Source of the DNA: PALSA-607 sp963737705
GTDB taxonomy: Bacteria > Actinomycetota > Actinomycetes > Acidothermales > Acidothermaceae
DNA: 64,000 nt
Assembly (NCBI GenBank): GCA_963737705.1
Contig: CAVTTP010000004.1
Span: 496,001-560,000 of the forward strand
Reading direction: 5' to 3'
A program made the translations under genes and the position numbers. Within the stretch, counting starts at the first letter, position 1. Every line of letters starts with the position of its first letter. Positions 53,232-62,080 of the stretch are shown in pieces. The notes under the pieces were generated by a model, which ran no database searches, was not told the origin of the DNA, and worked only from the letters and a program-made list of their open reading frames with translations.

Positions 53232-54576
53232 TTGAGTTCGCGGGGCGGCTTGAAGGTGGTCGTTGCTGGCGTCGTCGGCGTTCTTGCGCTGTCGTGCCTT
53301 GCTGCCTGCGAGCGAGCCGTTGCCATCGACACCGTCGGGCCACCGCAGACTCCAGGCTTGACCGCGGGAGCACCGGCGAGTAGCGCACCCGCCGTCCCGG
53401 CCTCGCCGTCCGTCTCGCCGCCAGTTCAACTGACCGTGGCACCGGCCGACGGAGCGACTGCCGTCGCGCTCGGCTCGCACGTCTCAGTCTCGGTCGCTGA
53501 CGGCACGCTCACCGCTGTCTCCGTGGCTGACGCGAGCGGCGACACCGTGGTCGGTTCCCTCGATCCGACATCACACTCGTGGGCCAGTACCGGTGCCCTC
53601 GTGCCCGGTACGCAGTACCTGGTGACGGCAACTGCCGTCTCGGAAAGCGGCACATCAACGCGAGACCTCAAGCAGTTTCACGACTGCTGCCGCGGCGAAC
53701 GTCCTCGGGGTGAAGATCGCGCCCCTTGAGGGCGAGGTCGTCGGCGTCGGCATGCCGATCGTCGTCTACTTCAGTTCCGCGGTCACCAACGAGGCCGCAG
53801 TCGAGAAGGCGCTCGTCGTCGATTCCGCGGTCCCGATCGTCGGCTCCTGGCACTGGTACGGCGACAAGGAAGTGCACTACCGCCCGATGCAGTACTGGCC
53901 GGCCGGCGATGTGGTGACACTGCACGCCAATCTCAAGGGCGTCGACGCAGGCAAGGGTGTGTGGGGCACCGAGAACCGGACCCTGAACTTCACCATCGGG
54001 GCGTCCCAGATCTCCACGGTCAATGCGGTCACAGACAAGATGACCGTGGTTGTGAACGGCGTGGTCGTCCGGACGATGGCGGTCAGCACCGGTCGCGACA
54101 AGTACCCCACGACGTCCGGTATCCACGTTGTGCTCGACAAGGCTCCCAGCGTCATCATGAACTCCGCGACGGTGGGCATTCCTAAGGGAAATCCCGACTA
54201 CTACTACGAAACGGTCCTGTGGGATGTTCGCATCTCGTGGTCGGGCGAGTACGTGCACTCAGCGCCTTGGTCGGTGAGCGAGCAAGGCAGAGAAAACGTC
54301 AGCCACGGTTGCGTCAACGCGAGCCCCGCCGACGCTCAGTGGTTCTACAACCTGTCGCGTCGCGGTGACATTGTGACCGTGACCGGTACTCCTCGCCCGC
54401 TCGAGTCTGGCAATGGCTGGACCGACTGGAACATGAGCTGGTCGCAGTGGATCTCCGGTAGCGCCTTGACCTCGGTCTCCGGTGCTCCTGCTGCGTCGAG
54501 TTCGCCCACGCCGGCTTCGTCCTACGGATCGACCGCGACGCCGCCGGTGAGCGCTAGCCCCACCGCGTCGTCGTAA
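53232..54576 (+). CDS. L,D-transpeptidase lipoprotein, interrupted by a frameshift
   Basis: Starts at a TTG at 53232 with AGGAGG seven bases upstream. Signal peptide with lipobox LAAC. The first Ig-like domain reads LTVAPADGATAVALGSHVSVSV to SGTSTRDLKQF. At TTT (53676-53678) the frame breaks; one base over it continues TTAAAANVLGVKIAPLEGEVV, the second Ig-like domain, and the YkuD catalytic domain (NFTIGASQISTVNAVTDK, PTTSGIHVVLDKAPSV) with Cys in SHGCVNASP. The length of 1345 bases is 1344 plus one. The enzyme would make 3-3 cross-links in peptidoglycan. Restored by removing one T; error or inactivating mutation. Confidence 0.88.
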
Positions 54577-54596
54577 TAGTGCACCGCCGTACGTAG

Positions 54597-55655
54597 CTAG
54601 CGGCGCTGGCCTAGCCCGGCCCGCAGCATGACCATCGGCGCAGCTGCGTTCGTTGCCAGTAGCGATTCAGGCGCCACCGACGTCATCCAGTCGAGCGCGA
54701 CCATCTCAGGCTCGTCGAGCATCCGCTGCACGACCGCGGCTTCGACCAGCCGGCCCGGTGCGTACCGGGCCCACGCTGTGACGAAGTGACCCTCGAGAAC
54801 GCGGTAGGTGTCGCCGTCGCGAATGCCGATGACATGCGCCGCGAGCGTGCCGTCGATGTGCGCTGTCGCAACCTCGAGCATGCCGTCGAGCGCCAGATCC
54901 GTCAGCCGGCTGCGCCAGATCTGCCGTGTCTCGTTGTCGTCGAGGTCGCTTGATCGCCCACGGTCGTGGTCGCGGTTTCGGTGCGACTCCTCGAGCGCCG
55001 GCATCAGGGCGCGAATCTCGCTCTGGCTGCGGGTGAAGTGCACCTCGAACGTGCGGTAGTCGGTAGCGAGCCGGTTCGTTGCCTTGCGCAGCGTGCGGCG
55101 CATGGCCGGACTCAGATAGTCGGCGGCCTCGTCGAGGCCGGGCTCGCGCCGGATCATCGGGATCGGGTCGACCTCGACGGGGACGAGCTGCGGGAAGCCC
55201 GCCAGGAAGCCGGCAAGCGTGCTCGAGTCAGGGTCGAGCGGGCCGAGTTCGACCGCCCACCCGCTCGTGCGTGCGGGCAGCGTCCTCGAGAGCGCGATTC
55301 CGAGACGGCGGGCCCAGAGTTTGTCGTCGGCCAGGACTGCACCGCGATGTCCGAGATCGCTCCCAGCGAAGGTCACGATGTGCGACGTGCGGCCTGCACC
55401 CCGCACCTCCACGAGAACGGACGCAGCGCGCAAGAAGCCGGACGGGTCGCGAACCAGGACTGCCCAGGGTTGCCCGGTGCCGGCGTTTGCGAGCGTCCAG
55501 GTGCTGCGGGCGGTGATCGCCGCACCGCAGCGCTGAGCGAGCGCTTCGAGCTCGCCGCGATGCGCGCGGACGCCATCGATGCCCGCGACGATCTGAACCC
55601 CCGTCGTTCCGGAAAGCAGATCCGTGCTGGCTGCCATGAGTGGCGCAGCGGTCAC
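54597..55655 (-). CDS. GNAT/BioF2-like acyltransferase
   Basis: 352 residues from a GTG overlapping the GGDEF-EAL stop (GTGA). The C-terminal part has the BioF2/FemX-type GNAT pattern: PAMRRTLRKATNRL, VHFTRSQSEIRALMPALEESH, EVATAHIDGTLAAHVIGIRDGDTYRVLEGHF, and GRLVEAAVVQRMLDEPEMVALDW. The N-terminal half is a second degenerate GNAT-like fold. Such proteins acylate sugars or peptides in envelope or polysaccharide synthesis. Coupled to a c-di-GMP enzyme, which suggests an envelope or exopolysaccharide role, as inference. Confidence 0.75.
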   Translation of the reverse strand: MTAAPLMAASTDLLSGTTGVQIVAGIDGVRAHRGELEALAQRCGAAITARSTWTLANAGTGQPWAVLVRDPSGFLRAASVLVEVRGAGRTSHIVTFAGSDLGHRGAVLADDKLWARRLGIALSRTLPARTSGWAVELGPLDPDSSTLAGFLAGFPQLVPVEVDPIPMIRREPGLDEAADYLSPAMRRTLRKATNRLATDYRTFEVHFTRSQSEIRALMPALEESHRNRDHDRGRSSDLDDNETRQIWRSRLTDLALDGMLEVATAHIDGTLAAHVIGIRDGDTYRVLEGHFVTAWARYAPGRLVEAAVVQRMLDEPEMVALDWMTSVAPESLLATNAAAPMVMLRAGLGQRR

Positions 55656-58033
55656 GAGGCCAGTCCGTCCGCGGCGCGGGAACCCGCATGAGCGGCATTG
55701 ATGGCATTGACTTCCATGCCCGCCATGTCTGGTCGGTCGTCAAGCCAGCGTTCGAGCTCGAGCGGCGGGAGGGCCTTCGAGAAGAAGAATCCCTGTGAGA
55801 CGTCGCAACCGGAGAGCGCGAGGTGCCCTGCGGTGATCTCGTTCTCGACCCCTTCGGCTACCAGACGCATGCCCAGGGAGTGCGCCAGGCTGATCGTCGA
55901 TCGCACGATCGCGGCGGCGCGCGGGTCGTCGGCCATGGGCTGGACGAACGAACGGTCGAGCTTCAACTCATCGATCGGCAATTCGCGCAGGTAGGCGAGC
56001 GAGGAGTAGCCGGTGCCGAAGTCATCGACCGCAACGCGGATGCCGAGCGTGCGGAGCTGGGTCAAGATCTCGCGGGCGCGCTCGCGGTCGCCCATCAGGA
56101 AGTCTTCGGTGATTTCGAGCTCCAGGGCGGAGGCCGGCAGCCCGCGGTTGACCAGGAGCTGGTGAACCCGGTCAGGAAGTTCGAGGTCGACGAGCGACGA
56201 GGCCGAGAGGTTGACGGCGACGCTGAGCATCCGGCCACTAGCCCGCCAGAGCGAAACCTGGTCGAGGGACTGCTCGAGCACGGCCATCGTGAGGTCGCGC
56301 ATGAGACCTGCGTCCTCGGCTAGCGGCAGGAAAGCGTCGGGTGGGAGCAAGCCATGCACTGGGTGGTCCCAGCGAACGAGCGCTTCGACGCCCGACACGT
56401 ACGAGGTCTGCGAGTCGACCTTGGGCTGGTAGTGCATCGCCAGCTTGCGGGCCTGAATAACCTGCCGCAGTTCTTCGAGCGTACGAAGCCGGTCCTGGCC
56501 TCCGAGGGAGTCGTCGGACTCGCTGTAGACGCGGAACCCGGTGCGCAGGTCCTTCGCGTGGTACATCGCGATGTCGGCTCGTCGTAGGAGCGTGGACACT
56601 TCCAGGCCGTGCTTGGGGAACAACGAGATCCCGACGCTCGCGGCCACCCGCACGGTGATGCCGTCGATGGTGAATGGCGCAAGCAGCGTCTGTCGGACCA
56701 TCTCGGCGAACATCTCGGCGCCGGAGCGGTCGACGTCCAGAACGAAAATCGAGAACTCGTCGCCGCCGAGGCGAGCGAGCAATCCATCCTCGTGAGTGAG
56801 TCCCTGGGTGAGTCGCGTGGCGACCTGCAGCAGGAGGTCGTCGCCGGCGTGGTGACCGAGTGAGTCGTTGACTTCCTTGAAGCGGTCGAGGTCGAGCAGG
56901 AACAACGCACCGCTGCGGTCAGGGTCGGCGGCTAGGTAGGTGTCGACGTGTTCGTAAAACGCGCGCCGGTTGCCGAGACCTGTTAGTTCGTCGGTGAGGG
57001 CGAGCTGGCGGCTGTGTGCCAGGGTCGTGACTTCGCGGAAGCTGACGACCAGTCGACCGATCGCAGCCACGATGGTTGCTGCGGCGAGCGCGACGGCGAT
57101 CGGGTGCAGCATGTGGCCGTGGTCGTAGACCAGCAGGGCGACCGTGCACAGCGTGGCCACGACAGGGATGCCGAGAAGCACCCATGCAGGCAGTGTGGCA
57201 CCGCCCGCTTTCTTCGACCATCCGGGGGCGAGTGCTACTACGGCTGTAGCGACGACCCACGTTGTGTCGTCGAGGCCTCCTGGCTGGTAGCTGTTGTGCG
57301 CGACCAGGACGAGGTAGATGCAGTCGGCGACGGAGAACAACGCCAGGCCGCCGGCAAGGAACCACATGCTGGCCGGTGGACGCCAGTGGTAGAGGGCGAG
57401 CAAGGCCGTAACGACCAGCAGCAGAAGGACGTCGAGTAGCGGATAGGCCTCGGTGGTGACGATGGCTGCGGTGCTGTCGCCGTTGGCGTGCACGGCCTTC
57501 AGAACCGGACCGACGACAGCTGCAGCGATGGCCGCGACCGCGAGGCCGCCGACGATGCCGTCGAGCCACAGGCTCAAGGGGAGCTTGCCTGCGAAGTCGC
57601 GGATGACGAGCAACAGCGCGATGAATGCGCAGGGGTAGAACGACAACCAGAAGCCGTCGGCGACCGACGGGAACGGCGGGTCGGCAAGTGGGCGGATGAA
57701 GATCGTCCAATAGATGTTGCCAAAGCCGTAGAGCGCGAGGCCGAGGGCGAGAATGCGCCAGCTCGACCGGTTCGACGTTGCCTTGCGGGCCCGCATGAAA
57801 CAAAGGACCGGGCTCAGTGCGTAGGCGAGGTTGTTGAGGATGCCGTCGAGGATCAGGTTGTAGCCGGTGTGACCGGTCGGTCGGACGCCGGGGACCGTCG
57901 AGATCCCGAAGACTGCGAAGACCGCAATCATGAAGATGTAGAACCCGGTTGTCCCGGCACGGCTTGAGATCCGGCCGCCCAGCACCCTTGCGATGCGCGC
58001 GGGCCGGCCAGCGGTGGGCTCCACGCTGGTCAT
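55652..58033 (-). CDS. Membrane GGDEF-EAL cyclic di-GMP enzyme
   Basis: 793 residues from the ATG at 58033 (GAGGA six bases upstream; earlier ATG at 58057). About nine N-terminal membrane helices in place of a periplasmic sensor. GGDEF: TDELTGLGNRRAFYEH, FKEVNDSLGHHAGDD, and RLGGDEFSIF, so the A-site is intact. EAL: VEALVRWDHPVHGLL, NLSASSLVDLELPDR, LEITEDFLMGDRERA, VDDFGTGYSSLAYLRELPIDELKLD and VAEGVENE, also intact. It could make or degrade c-di-GMP. Followed by a GNAT gene in the same operon. Confidence 0.94.
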   Translation of the reverse strand: MTSVEPTAGRPARIARVLGGRISSRAGTTGFYIFMIAVFAVFGISTVPGVRPTGHTGYNLILDGILNNLAYALSPVLCFMRARKATSNRSSWRILALGLALYGFGNIYWTIFIRPLADPPFPSVADGFWLSFYPCAFIALLLVIRDFAGKLPLSLWLDGIVGGLAVAAIAAAVVGPVLKAVHANGDSTAAIVTTEAYPLLDVLLLLVVTALLALYHWRPPASMWFLAGGLALFSVADCIYLVLVAHNSYQPGGLDDTTWVVATAVVALAPGWSKKAGGATLPAWVLLGIPVVATLCTVALLVYDHGHMLHPIAVALAAATIVAAIGRLVVSFREVTTLAHSRQLALTDELTGLGNRRAFYEHVDTYLAADPDRSGALFLLDLDRFKEVNDSLGHHAGDDLLLQVATRLTQGLTHEDGLLARLGGDEFSIFVLDVDRSGAEMFAEMVRQTLLAPFTIDGITVRVAASVGISLFPKHGLEVSTLLRRADIAMYHAKDLRTGFRVYSESDDSLGGQDRLRTLEELRQVIQARKLAMHYQPKVDSQTSYVSGVEALVRWDHPVHGLLPPDAFLPLAEDAGLMRDLTMAVLEQSLDQVSLWRASGRMLSVAVNLSASSLVDLELPDRVHQLLVNRGLPASALELEITEDFLMGDRERAREILTQLRTLGIRVAVDDFGTGYSSLAYLRELPIDELKLDRSFVQPMADDPRAAAIVRSTISLAHSLGMRLVAEGVENEITAGHLALSGCDVSQGFFFSKALPPLELERWLDDRPDMAGMEVNAINAAHAGSRAADGLAS

Positions 58034-58162
58034 GCCGATCCTCGGGAGGATGTCCATACCCAGTTCAATCGCAATTCGCGAGGTCACATAAGAGGACCAC
58101 CTGCGTATTCGCGATCGGCCACTTCGACAGTCGTCGGGACGCCGATTGGTTGCGACGGGTGC

Positions 58163-58191
58163 GTCCGTTCGGGCTATTTATTCGAACGGAC
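58163..58191. promoter_or_regulatory. Inverted repeat between GGDEF-EAL gene and divergent membrane-protein gene
   Basis: GTCCGTTCG (58163-58171) and CGAACGGAC (58183-58191) are perfect 9-bp arms around an AT-rich loop (GCTATTTATT). It is in the middle of the 327-base gap between divergent genes at 58033 and 58361; nothing else was recognised in that gap. Could be an operator or a leader hairpin. Confidence 0.5.
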
Positions 58192-58360
58192 TTGAGACGT
58201 TCGTTGGTGATCTAGGCGTGAATGTGTCCCTACAGCCGTTTTCGTCCGGTTATGCCAGACGTCGCTCGCGCGAGGCGGAGCTGAGGGTTCGTAGCGATTC
58301 CGGAACGATCGTCGACTAGCTTCGGTCGCGCGCGATACCGCGGCGACTACGGGAGGACCG

Positions 58361-58825
58361 ATGAAGAAGGCGTACCGAGTTCTTGCCAGGCTGATCGCAG
58401 CGCTGGTCGTCGTCCAGGCTGCGGCGATTGCCTATGGAGCGTTCGCGATCGACAAGGTGGTCGACAAGGCCAAAGACCATGGCGACACGATCGCCAATGC
58501 GTCGACGAAGCTCGACGGCGGTGCCGGGTACGGGCTGCACGCACTTGTTGGCATGATCGTGATCCCCCTCGTCGCCATCATTTTGTTCGTCGTCGCGTTC
58601 GGGGCGCATGTACCCGACGGCGTGAAGTGGGCGGGCTTCATCTTGTTGGACGTCGTCGTCCAGGTCGCGCTAGGCCTCGCCGCGCACGGCCTGGCTGCGC
58701 TGGGATGGTTGCACGGCCCTAACGCGCTTGTGTTGTTCGCCTTGGCGATCTACACGGGACGACGCGTTGCCGCCGATCCAGTATCTGAACCGGTGGCGGC
58801 AAGCGCGCCCGCGACCGCAGGCTAA
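58361..58825 (+). CDS. Small four-helix membrane protein
   Basis: 154 residues from an ATG with GGGAGGA upstream. Four membrane helices: LARLIAALVVVQAAAIAYGAFAI region, LHALVGMIVIPLVAIILFVVA, FILLDVVVQVALGLAAHGLAAL, and ALVLFALAIYTG. The last is followed by an Ala/Pro tail. Resembles DUF6220-type proteins, but I am not certain. No catalytic residues. Its TAA overlaps the stop of the convergent small gene. Confidence 0.75.
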   Translation: MKKAYRVLARLIAALVVVQAAAIAYGAFAIDKVVDKAKDHGDTIANASTKLDGGAGYGLHALVGMIVIPLVAIILFVVAFGAHVPDGVKWAGFILLDVVVQVALGLAAHGLAALGWLHGPNALVLFALAIYTGRRVAADPVSEPVAASAPATAG

Positions 58826-58998
58826 GCGGCCAGTTTGCTGTACTCCCGGTTTGCGTTGTCTTCACGAACGACCCCAGCGGTCTCAGCGAGCGCAGTGTCG
58901 TCACCCTCGGGGTACTTCAGCATCACCCACAGGGGCAGACCCACTGTGAAGGCAACCATCAAGGCGGCCAGCGGGATGTTCAGCAAAATCCAGTTCAT
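58822..58998 (-). CDS. 58-residue single-span membrane protein
   Basis: Reads from the ATG at 58998 as MNWILLNIPLAALMVAFTVG, then LPLWVMLKYPEGDDTALAE, ending NREYSKLAA. One N-terminal membrane helix and a charged cytoplasmic tail; codon use is like neighbouring genes and the hydrophobic pattern is clear. The stop at 58822 overlaps the convergent gene's stop. It lies 122 bases from the tRNA cluster. Small proteins of this type are conserved in actinobacteria, but I know no function. Confidence 0.65.
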   Translation of the reverse strand: MNWILLNIPLAALMVAFTVGLPLWVMLKYPEGDDTALAETAGVVREDNANREYSKLAA

Positions 58999-59120
58999 AG
59001 TCGTCGGAGCCCGGTTTCAGGTGTTGGCGGGCACCGTTCTCACCTCCGACAGACACGTTCGCCGACCAGGCTGAACGTGACCGTACCGGAGGCTGACTTT
59101 CATCTTGGAGTATTCCTTTG

Positions 59121-59192
59121 TGGGCGTTGCAGGGATTGAACCTGCGACCCCTTCCGTGTCAGGGAAGTGCTCTCCCGCTGAGCTAAACGCCC
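59121..59192 (-). tRNA. tRNA-Val (GAC)
   Basis: 72-base cloverleaf on the minus strand: acceptor GGGCGTT/AACGCCC, D-arm GCTC-AGCGGGA-GAGC, anticodon arm CTTCC-CTGACAC-GGAAG with anticodon GAC, T-arm GCAGG-TTCAATC-CCTGC, discriminator A. Confidence 0.97.
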
Positions 59193-59252
59193 TTCATTTC
59201 AAACCGTCCGAGCCGAGCCGTACAGCGACGCAACCAAAGGGTGGCGTCGACG

Positions 59253-59324
59253 AGGCGGAGGCGGGAATCGAACCCGCGTACAGGGCTTTGCAGGCCCTTG
59301 CCTAAGCCACTCGGCCACTCCGCC
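59253..59324 (-). tRNA. tRNA-Cys (GCA)
   Basis: 72-base cloverleaf on the minus strand: acceptor GGCGGAG/CTCCGCC, anticodon loop CTGCAAA in stem AGGGC/GCCCT (anticodon GCA), T-loop TTCGATT, discriminator T as expected for tRNA-Cys. Confidence 0.96.
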
Positions 59325-59376
59325 GGCGAACCACGGACAACCGACCGAGGCCCTGTTGACGCCGTCGGCGCCTCCG

Positions 59377-59449
59377 AGCGGACGACGGGATTCGAACCCG
59401 CGACCCTCACCTTGGCAAGGTGATGCTCTACCAACTGAGCCACGTCCGC
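59377..59449 (-). tRNA. tRNA-Gly (GCC)
   Basis: 73-base cloverleaf on the minus strand: acceptor GCGGACG/CGTCCGC, D-arm GCTC/GAGC, anticodon arm TCACC-TTGCCAA-GGTGA with anticodon GCC, T-loop TTCGAAT, discriminator T. Confidence 0.97.
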
Positions 59450-59501
59450 GCGAACCAGTGCACATGCCCCGGCTGCGTCCTGCACTCTAACCGATGCCGC
59501 G

Positions 59502-60443
59502 GTGTGCAAGCATGCGGGCGTGGTGTCCCGCGCTGATCCGGTGCCAGAATCGCTGCCCGTCGACGAGCGCTGGCCCCGCGCCGGGCACTGGCTGAGCGCC
59601 GGCGCCGGGCGGCATCCGATCGACCTGGCAGTTCTCGGCGTCCCGACTTTTGCTCGATCCCTGAACAAGGCGGGCACGCACACCACCCCGGCCGCCATCC
59701 GCCGGGCGCTGCACCACTACACGACGTGGTGTGCGTCGCGGCATGTCGATCTTGCCGACTTGTGGCCGTGGGACATGGGCGACGTCGACGAACCCGACCG
59801 AGACGACGGAGCGTTCCGGGTCGAGGCTGCGGTCAAGACTGCTCTGGCGAAGGCGAAACTCCTTGTCACGCTCGGTGGCGACGGATCGGCGACGGTGCCG
59901 ACGGCGCAGGGGCTCGACCTGGGGCAGGCCGGTCTGGTTGCCCTCGACGTCCAATACGACCTGCGCGACGGTGTGCGCAACACCTCTGCTCTGCGCACGT
60001 TGTTCGACGCCGGCCTCCAGGGCGAGCGGGTCAGCCACCTCGGCGCGGCCGACTGGGCGGTGTCTCGCTCGCACGCCGAGGAAGCCAAGGCGCGCGGCAT
60101 GACGGTCTACCCGCGTGGGGTCGTCGAGGCGCGCGGTATTGCCGCATGCATGTCCGCGGCTCTTGATTCGGCCGGCCGCGGCGGACCGGTGCACGTCTCG
60201 TTCGACCTGTCTGTTTGTGACCGTGCCGTGGCGCCTGCGTGTCTCGAGGCCGTGCCCGGCGGCCTCCGGGCGGCAGAGCTGCTGTCCGCCGCGTTTGCCG
60301 CGGGCCGCGACCCCAACGTGAAAACGGTCGACATCGTCGAGGTTGACGCGACTGCCGACGCCCCGGACTACCGCACAGTCAGACTCGCTGCGTTGGTCGT
60401 CCTCGAAGTTGCCGCCGGGCTGGCGCTGCGACCCCAGGCATGA
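59502..60443 (+). CDS. Arginase/agmatinase-like protein with altered metal site
   Basis: 313 residues from a GTG at 59502 (GTG 59520 also possible). Ureohydrolase fold: LAVLGVPTFARS, THTTPAAIRRAL, LLVTLGGDGSATVP, LVALDVQYDLRDG, VHVSFDLSVCDRAVAPAC, and VDIVEVDATADAPDYRTVRLAAL. In true arginases the Mn ligands are GGDH, DAHxD and the Asp pair of SxDxDxxDP. Here the His of the first is Gly128, the His of the second is Gln151, and the first-to-second Asp spacing has Ser237. Asp127, Asp149, Asp153, Asp235 and Asp240 remain. Hydrolase activity is doubtful. ATGA overlap with pabB. Confidence 0.85.
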   Translation: MCKHAGVVSRADPVPESLPVDERWPRAGHWLSAGAGRHPIDLAVLGVPTFARSLNKAGTHTTPAAIRRALHHYTTWCASRHVDLADLWPWDMGDVDEPDRDDGAFRVEAAVKTALAKAKLLVTLGGDGSATVPTAQGLDLGQAGLVALDVQYDLRDGVRNTSALRTLFDAGLQGERVSHLGAADWAVSRSHAEEAKARGMTVYPRGVVEARGIAACMSAALDSAGRGGPVHVSFDLSVCDRAVAPACLEAVPGGLRAAELLSAAFAAGRDPNVKTVDIVEVDATADAPDYRTVRLAALVVLEVAAGLALRPQA

Positions 60444-61444
60444 CCGCCCAGGCCCTCGCGTACGTCGACGGCCGGCTCGCCAGTGGACTCGTCGAGGTCA
60501 GACACGACCTGGCCGCTCTCGACGAGCCTGGCTTTTGGGTCGTGGTGGTCAGCTTCGAAGGTGACGTCACTTGCGCGCGGTTCGCCGACGTGACGCAATG
60601 TCCGCTCCCGACCGCTCAGTGGTCAGGCCCGCGCCGCGTTGAGTGGACGACCTCGCTGGATCGAGTGGGCTACGTCGAAGGCGTCGACGCGATCCGCGCG
60701 CTGATCGAGAAGGGAGCGGTCTACCAGGTCAACCTGTGCCGCGTGCTGTCCGCGCGCAGTGATGCGACGGATCTCATTGGGCTCGCCACGATCCTGGCGG
60801 CGGCACATCCTTCGCGCTATCCGGCACTGGTCTGCCTGCCAGAAGCAGGCATCCACGTCTGCTCAGCGAGTCCCGAGCTGTTCTTGTCCAGAGCGCGCAT
60901 CGACGGTGTCGATGTCATCGCGACCCGGCCGATTAAGGGCACCGGCCGCACCGCCACCGACATCACGGAGAAGGACCGCGCGGAGAACATCATGATCGTC
61001 GACATGGCCCGCAACGACCTCAGCCGCGTCGCTGCGACCGGCGGGGTCGACGTCCCGACGTTGCTGGACCTTGAGGAGTACCCCGGACTCGTGCACCTGG
61101 TCTCGACGGTCCGAGCCACGCTGGAGCCCGGCATCAGCTGGGCGCAGATCTTCGCCGCGACTTTTCCGCCCGCCTCTGTCTCTGGTGCGCCGAAGTCGAG
61201 CGCCCTGCGCATCATTGGCCAGCTGGAGCCCGTCGCCCGCGGCCCTTACTGCGGCGCGATCGGGTGGGTCGACACGGATGAGCAGACGGCTTCTCTTGCG
61301 GTCGCCATCAGGACGTTCTGGCTGGACGCCGGTCAGCTGCGCTTCGGGACAGGTGCGGGTATCACCTGGGGTTCCGACCCACTTGCGGAGTGGGCGGAGA
61401 CGGAGTTGAAGGCTGAGCTGCTCGTAGGGCTGGCGTCCCGCTAG
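60440..61444 (+). CDS. pabB: Chorismate-binding aminodeoxychorismate synthase component I
   Basis: 334 residues from the ATG at 60440 that overlaps the previous stop. Chorismate-binding core: IEKGAVYQVNLCRVL, CSASPELFLSR, IATRPIKGTGRT (PIKGT motif with the catalytic Lys), EKDRAENIMIVDMARNDLSRV, FPPASVSGAPK, and TGAGITWGSDPLAEWAETELKA. Shorter than anthranilate synthase; PIKGTGRT supports PabB. It makes 4-amino-4-deoxychorismate for folate. No glutamine amidotransferase gene (pabA) is adjacent. Confidence 0.92.
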   Translation: MTAQALAYVDGRLASGLVEVRHDLAALDEPGFWVVVVSFEGDVTCARFADVTQCPLPTAQWSGPRRVEWTTSLDRVGYVEGVDAIRALIEKGAVYQVNLCRVLSARSDATDLIGLATILAAAHPSRYPALVCLPEAGIHVCSASPELFLSRARIDGVDVIATRPIKGTGRTATDITEKDRAENIMIVDMARNDLSRVAATGGVDVPTLLDLEEYPGLVHLVSTVRATLEPGISWAQIFAATFPPASVSGAPKSSALRIIGQLEPVARGPYCGAIGWVDTDEQTASLAVAIRTFWLDAGQLRFGTGAGITWGSDPLAEWAETELKAELLVGLASR

Positions 61445-61845
61445 GAGAAGAGACCCTCGAGCTCGCGGTCGACGTCGACGAACTCGGACTCGTGGCCGAC
61501 CGGGACGATCCGCTCGATGCGTGCCATGAAGTCGGCGATCGCCGGGCGGCGAGTCTCGAGGACTGCCTTACCTGAGGGGGAGCAGAGGGCCAGAAACACT
61601 GCGCCGGCGCGGGGCCACACCTTCACGTCGCCGTCGCCGACCGCTTCCCAGAGTCCCTTGTCGAGCAGGTCTCTGGCGAAGGTCCACTCGATCTGGTTCG
61701 CCCCGGCATCAAAGCTCACCGACACGGCGAACGGATCGCCGGCGTCGTAACGCAGGTGGGCATCGACCTTGATCGGGTCGTTCTCAGCGAGCACGACGCT
61801 GAACTCCAGGTCCAGCACCACATTGTCCGTGCGCACATCGACCAC
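61441..61845 (-). CDS. SsgA/SsgB-family sporulation and cell-division regulator
   Basis: 134 residues from a GTG at 61845. Conserved segments of SsgA-like proteins: EFSVVLAENDPIKVDAHLRYDAGDPFAVSVSFD region (key LRYDAGDPFAV), IEWTFARDLLDKGLWEAVGDGDVKVWP, and VFLALCSPSGKAVLETRRPAIADFM. SsgB in Streptomyces helps place FtsZ at sporulation septa. One SsgA-like gene in an organism with sepH implies developmental or filamentous division. Its stop overlaps the convergent pabB stop by four bases. Confidence 0.9.
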   Translation of the reverse strand: MVDVRTDNVVLDLEFSVVLAENDPIKVDAHLRYDAGDPFAVSVSFDAGANQIEWTFARDLLDKGLWEAVGDGDVKVWPRAGAVFLALCSPSGKAVLETRRPAIADFMARIERIVPVGHESEFVDVDRELEGLFS

Positions 61846-62040
61846 CTGTTCTCGCTTCTAGCGCCAGCTCGTGCATTTCATGGCGGTTCTCGATCTTGGG
61901 ATGAGCACCCAAGGTCGCACTGAGTGACCACCATTACTCTGTGTGATCTCGGGGTCGCGGAGAGCACTGACACAGGGATCCCCGCTTCTCGGGGCGTTCT
62001 AACCTGCAGAGTCCGACTAGTCCACATGGAATTCTCAGCA

Positions 62041-62068
62041 TTGGCCCGCGGGGAGGCCCGTGTAGAGT
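62041..62068 (+). promoter_or_regulatory. Probable promoter of tRNA-Val (CAC)
   Basis: TTGGCC (62041-62046) and TAGAGT (62063-62068) have a 16-base spacing, and the -10 ends 12 bases before the tRNA. Fits a housekeeping sigma-70 promoter. Confidence 0.6.
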
Positions 62069-62080
62069 GACGCGCTGCTG

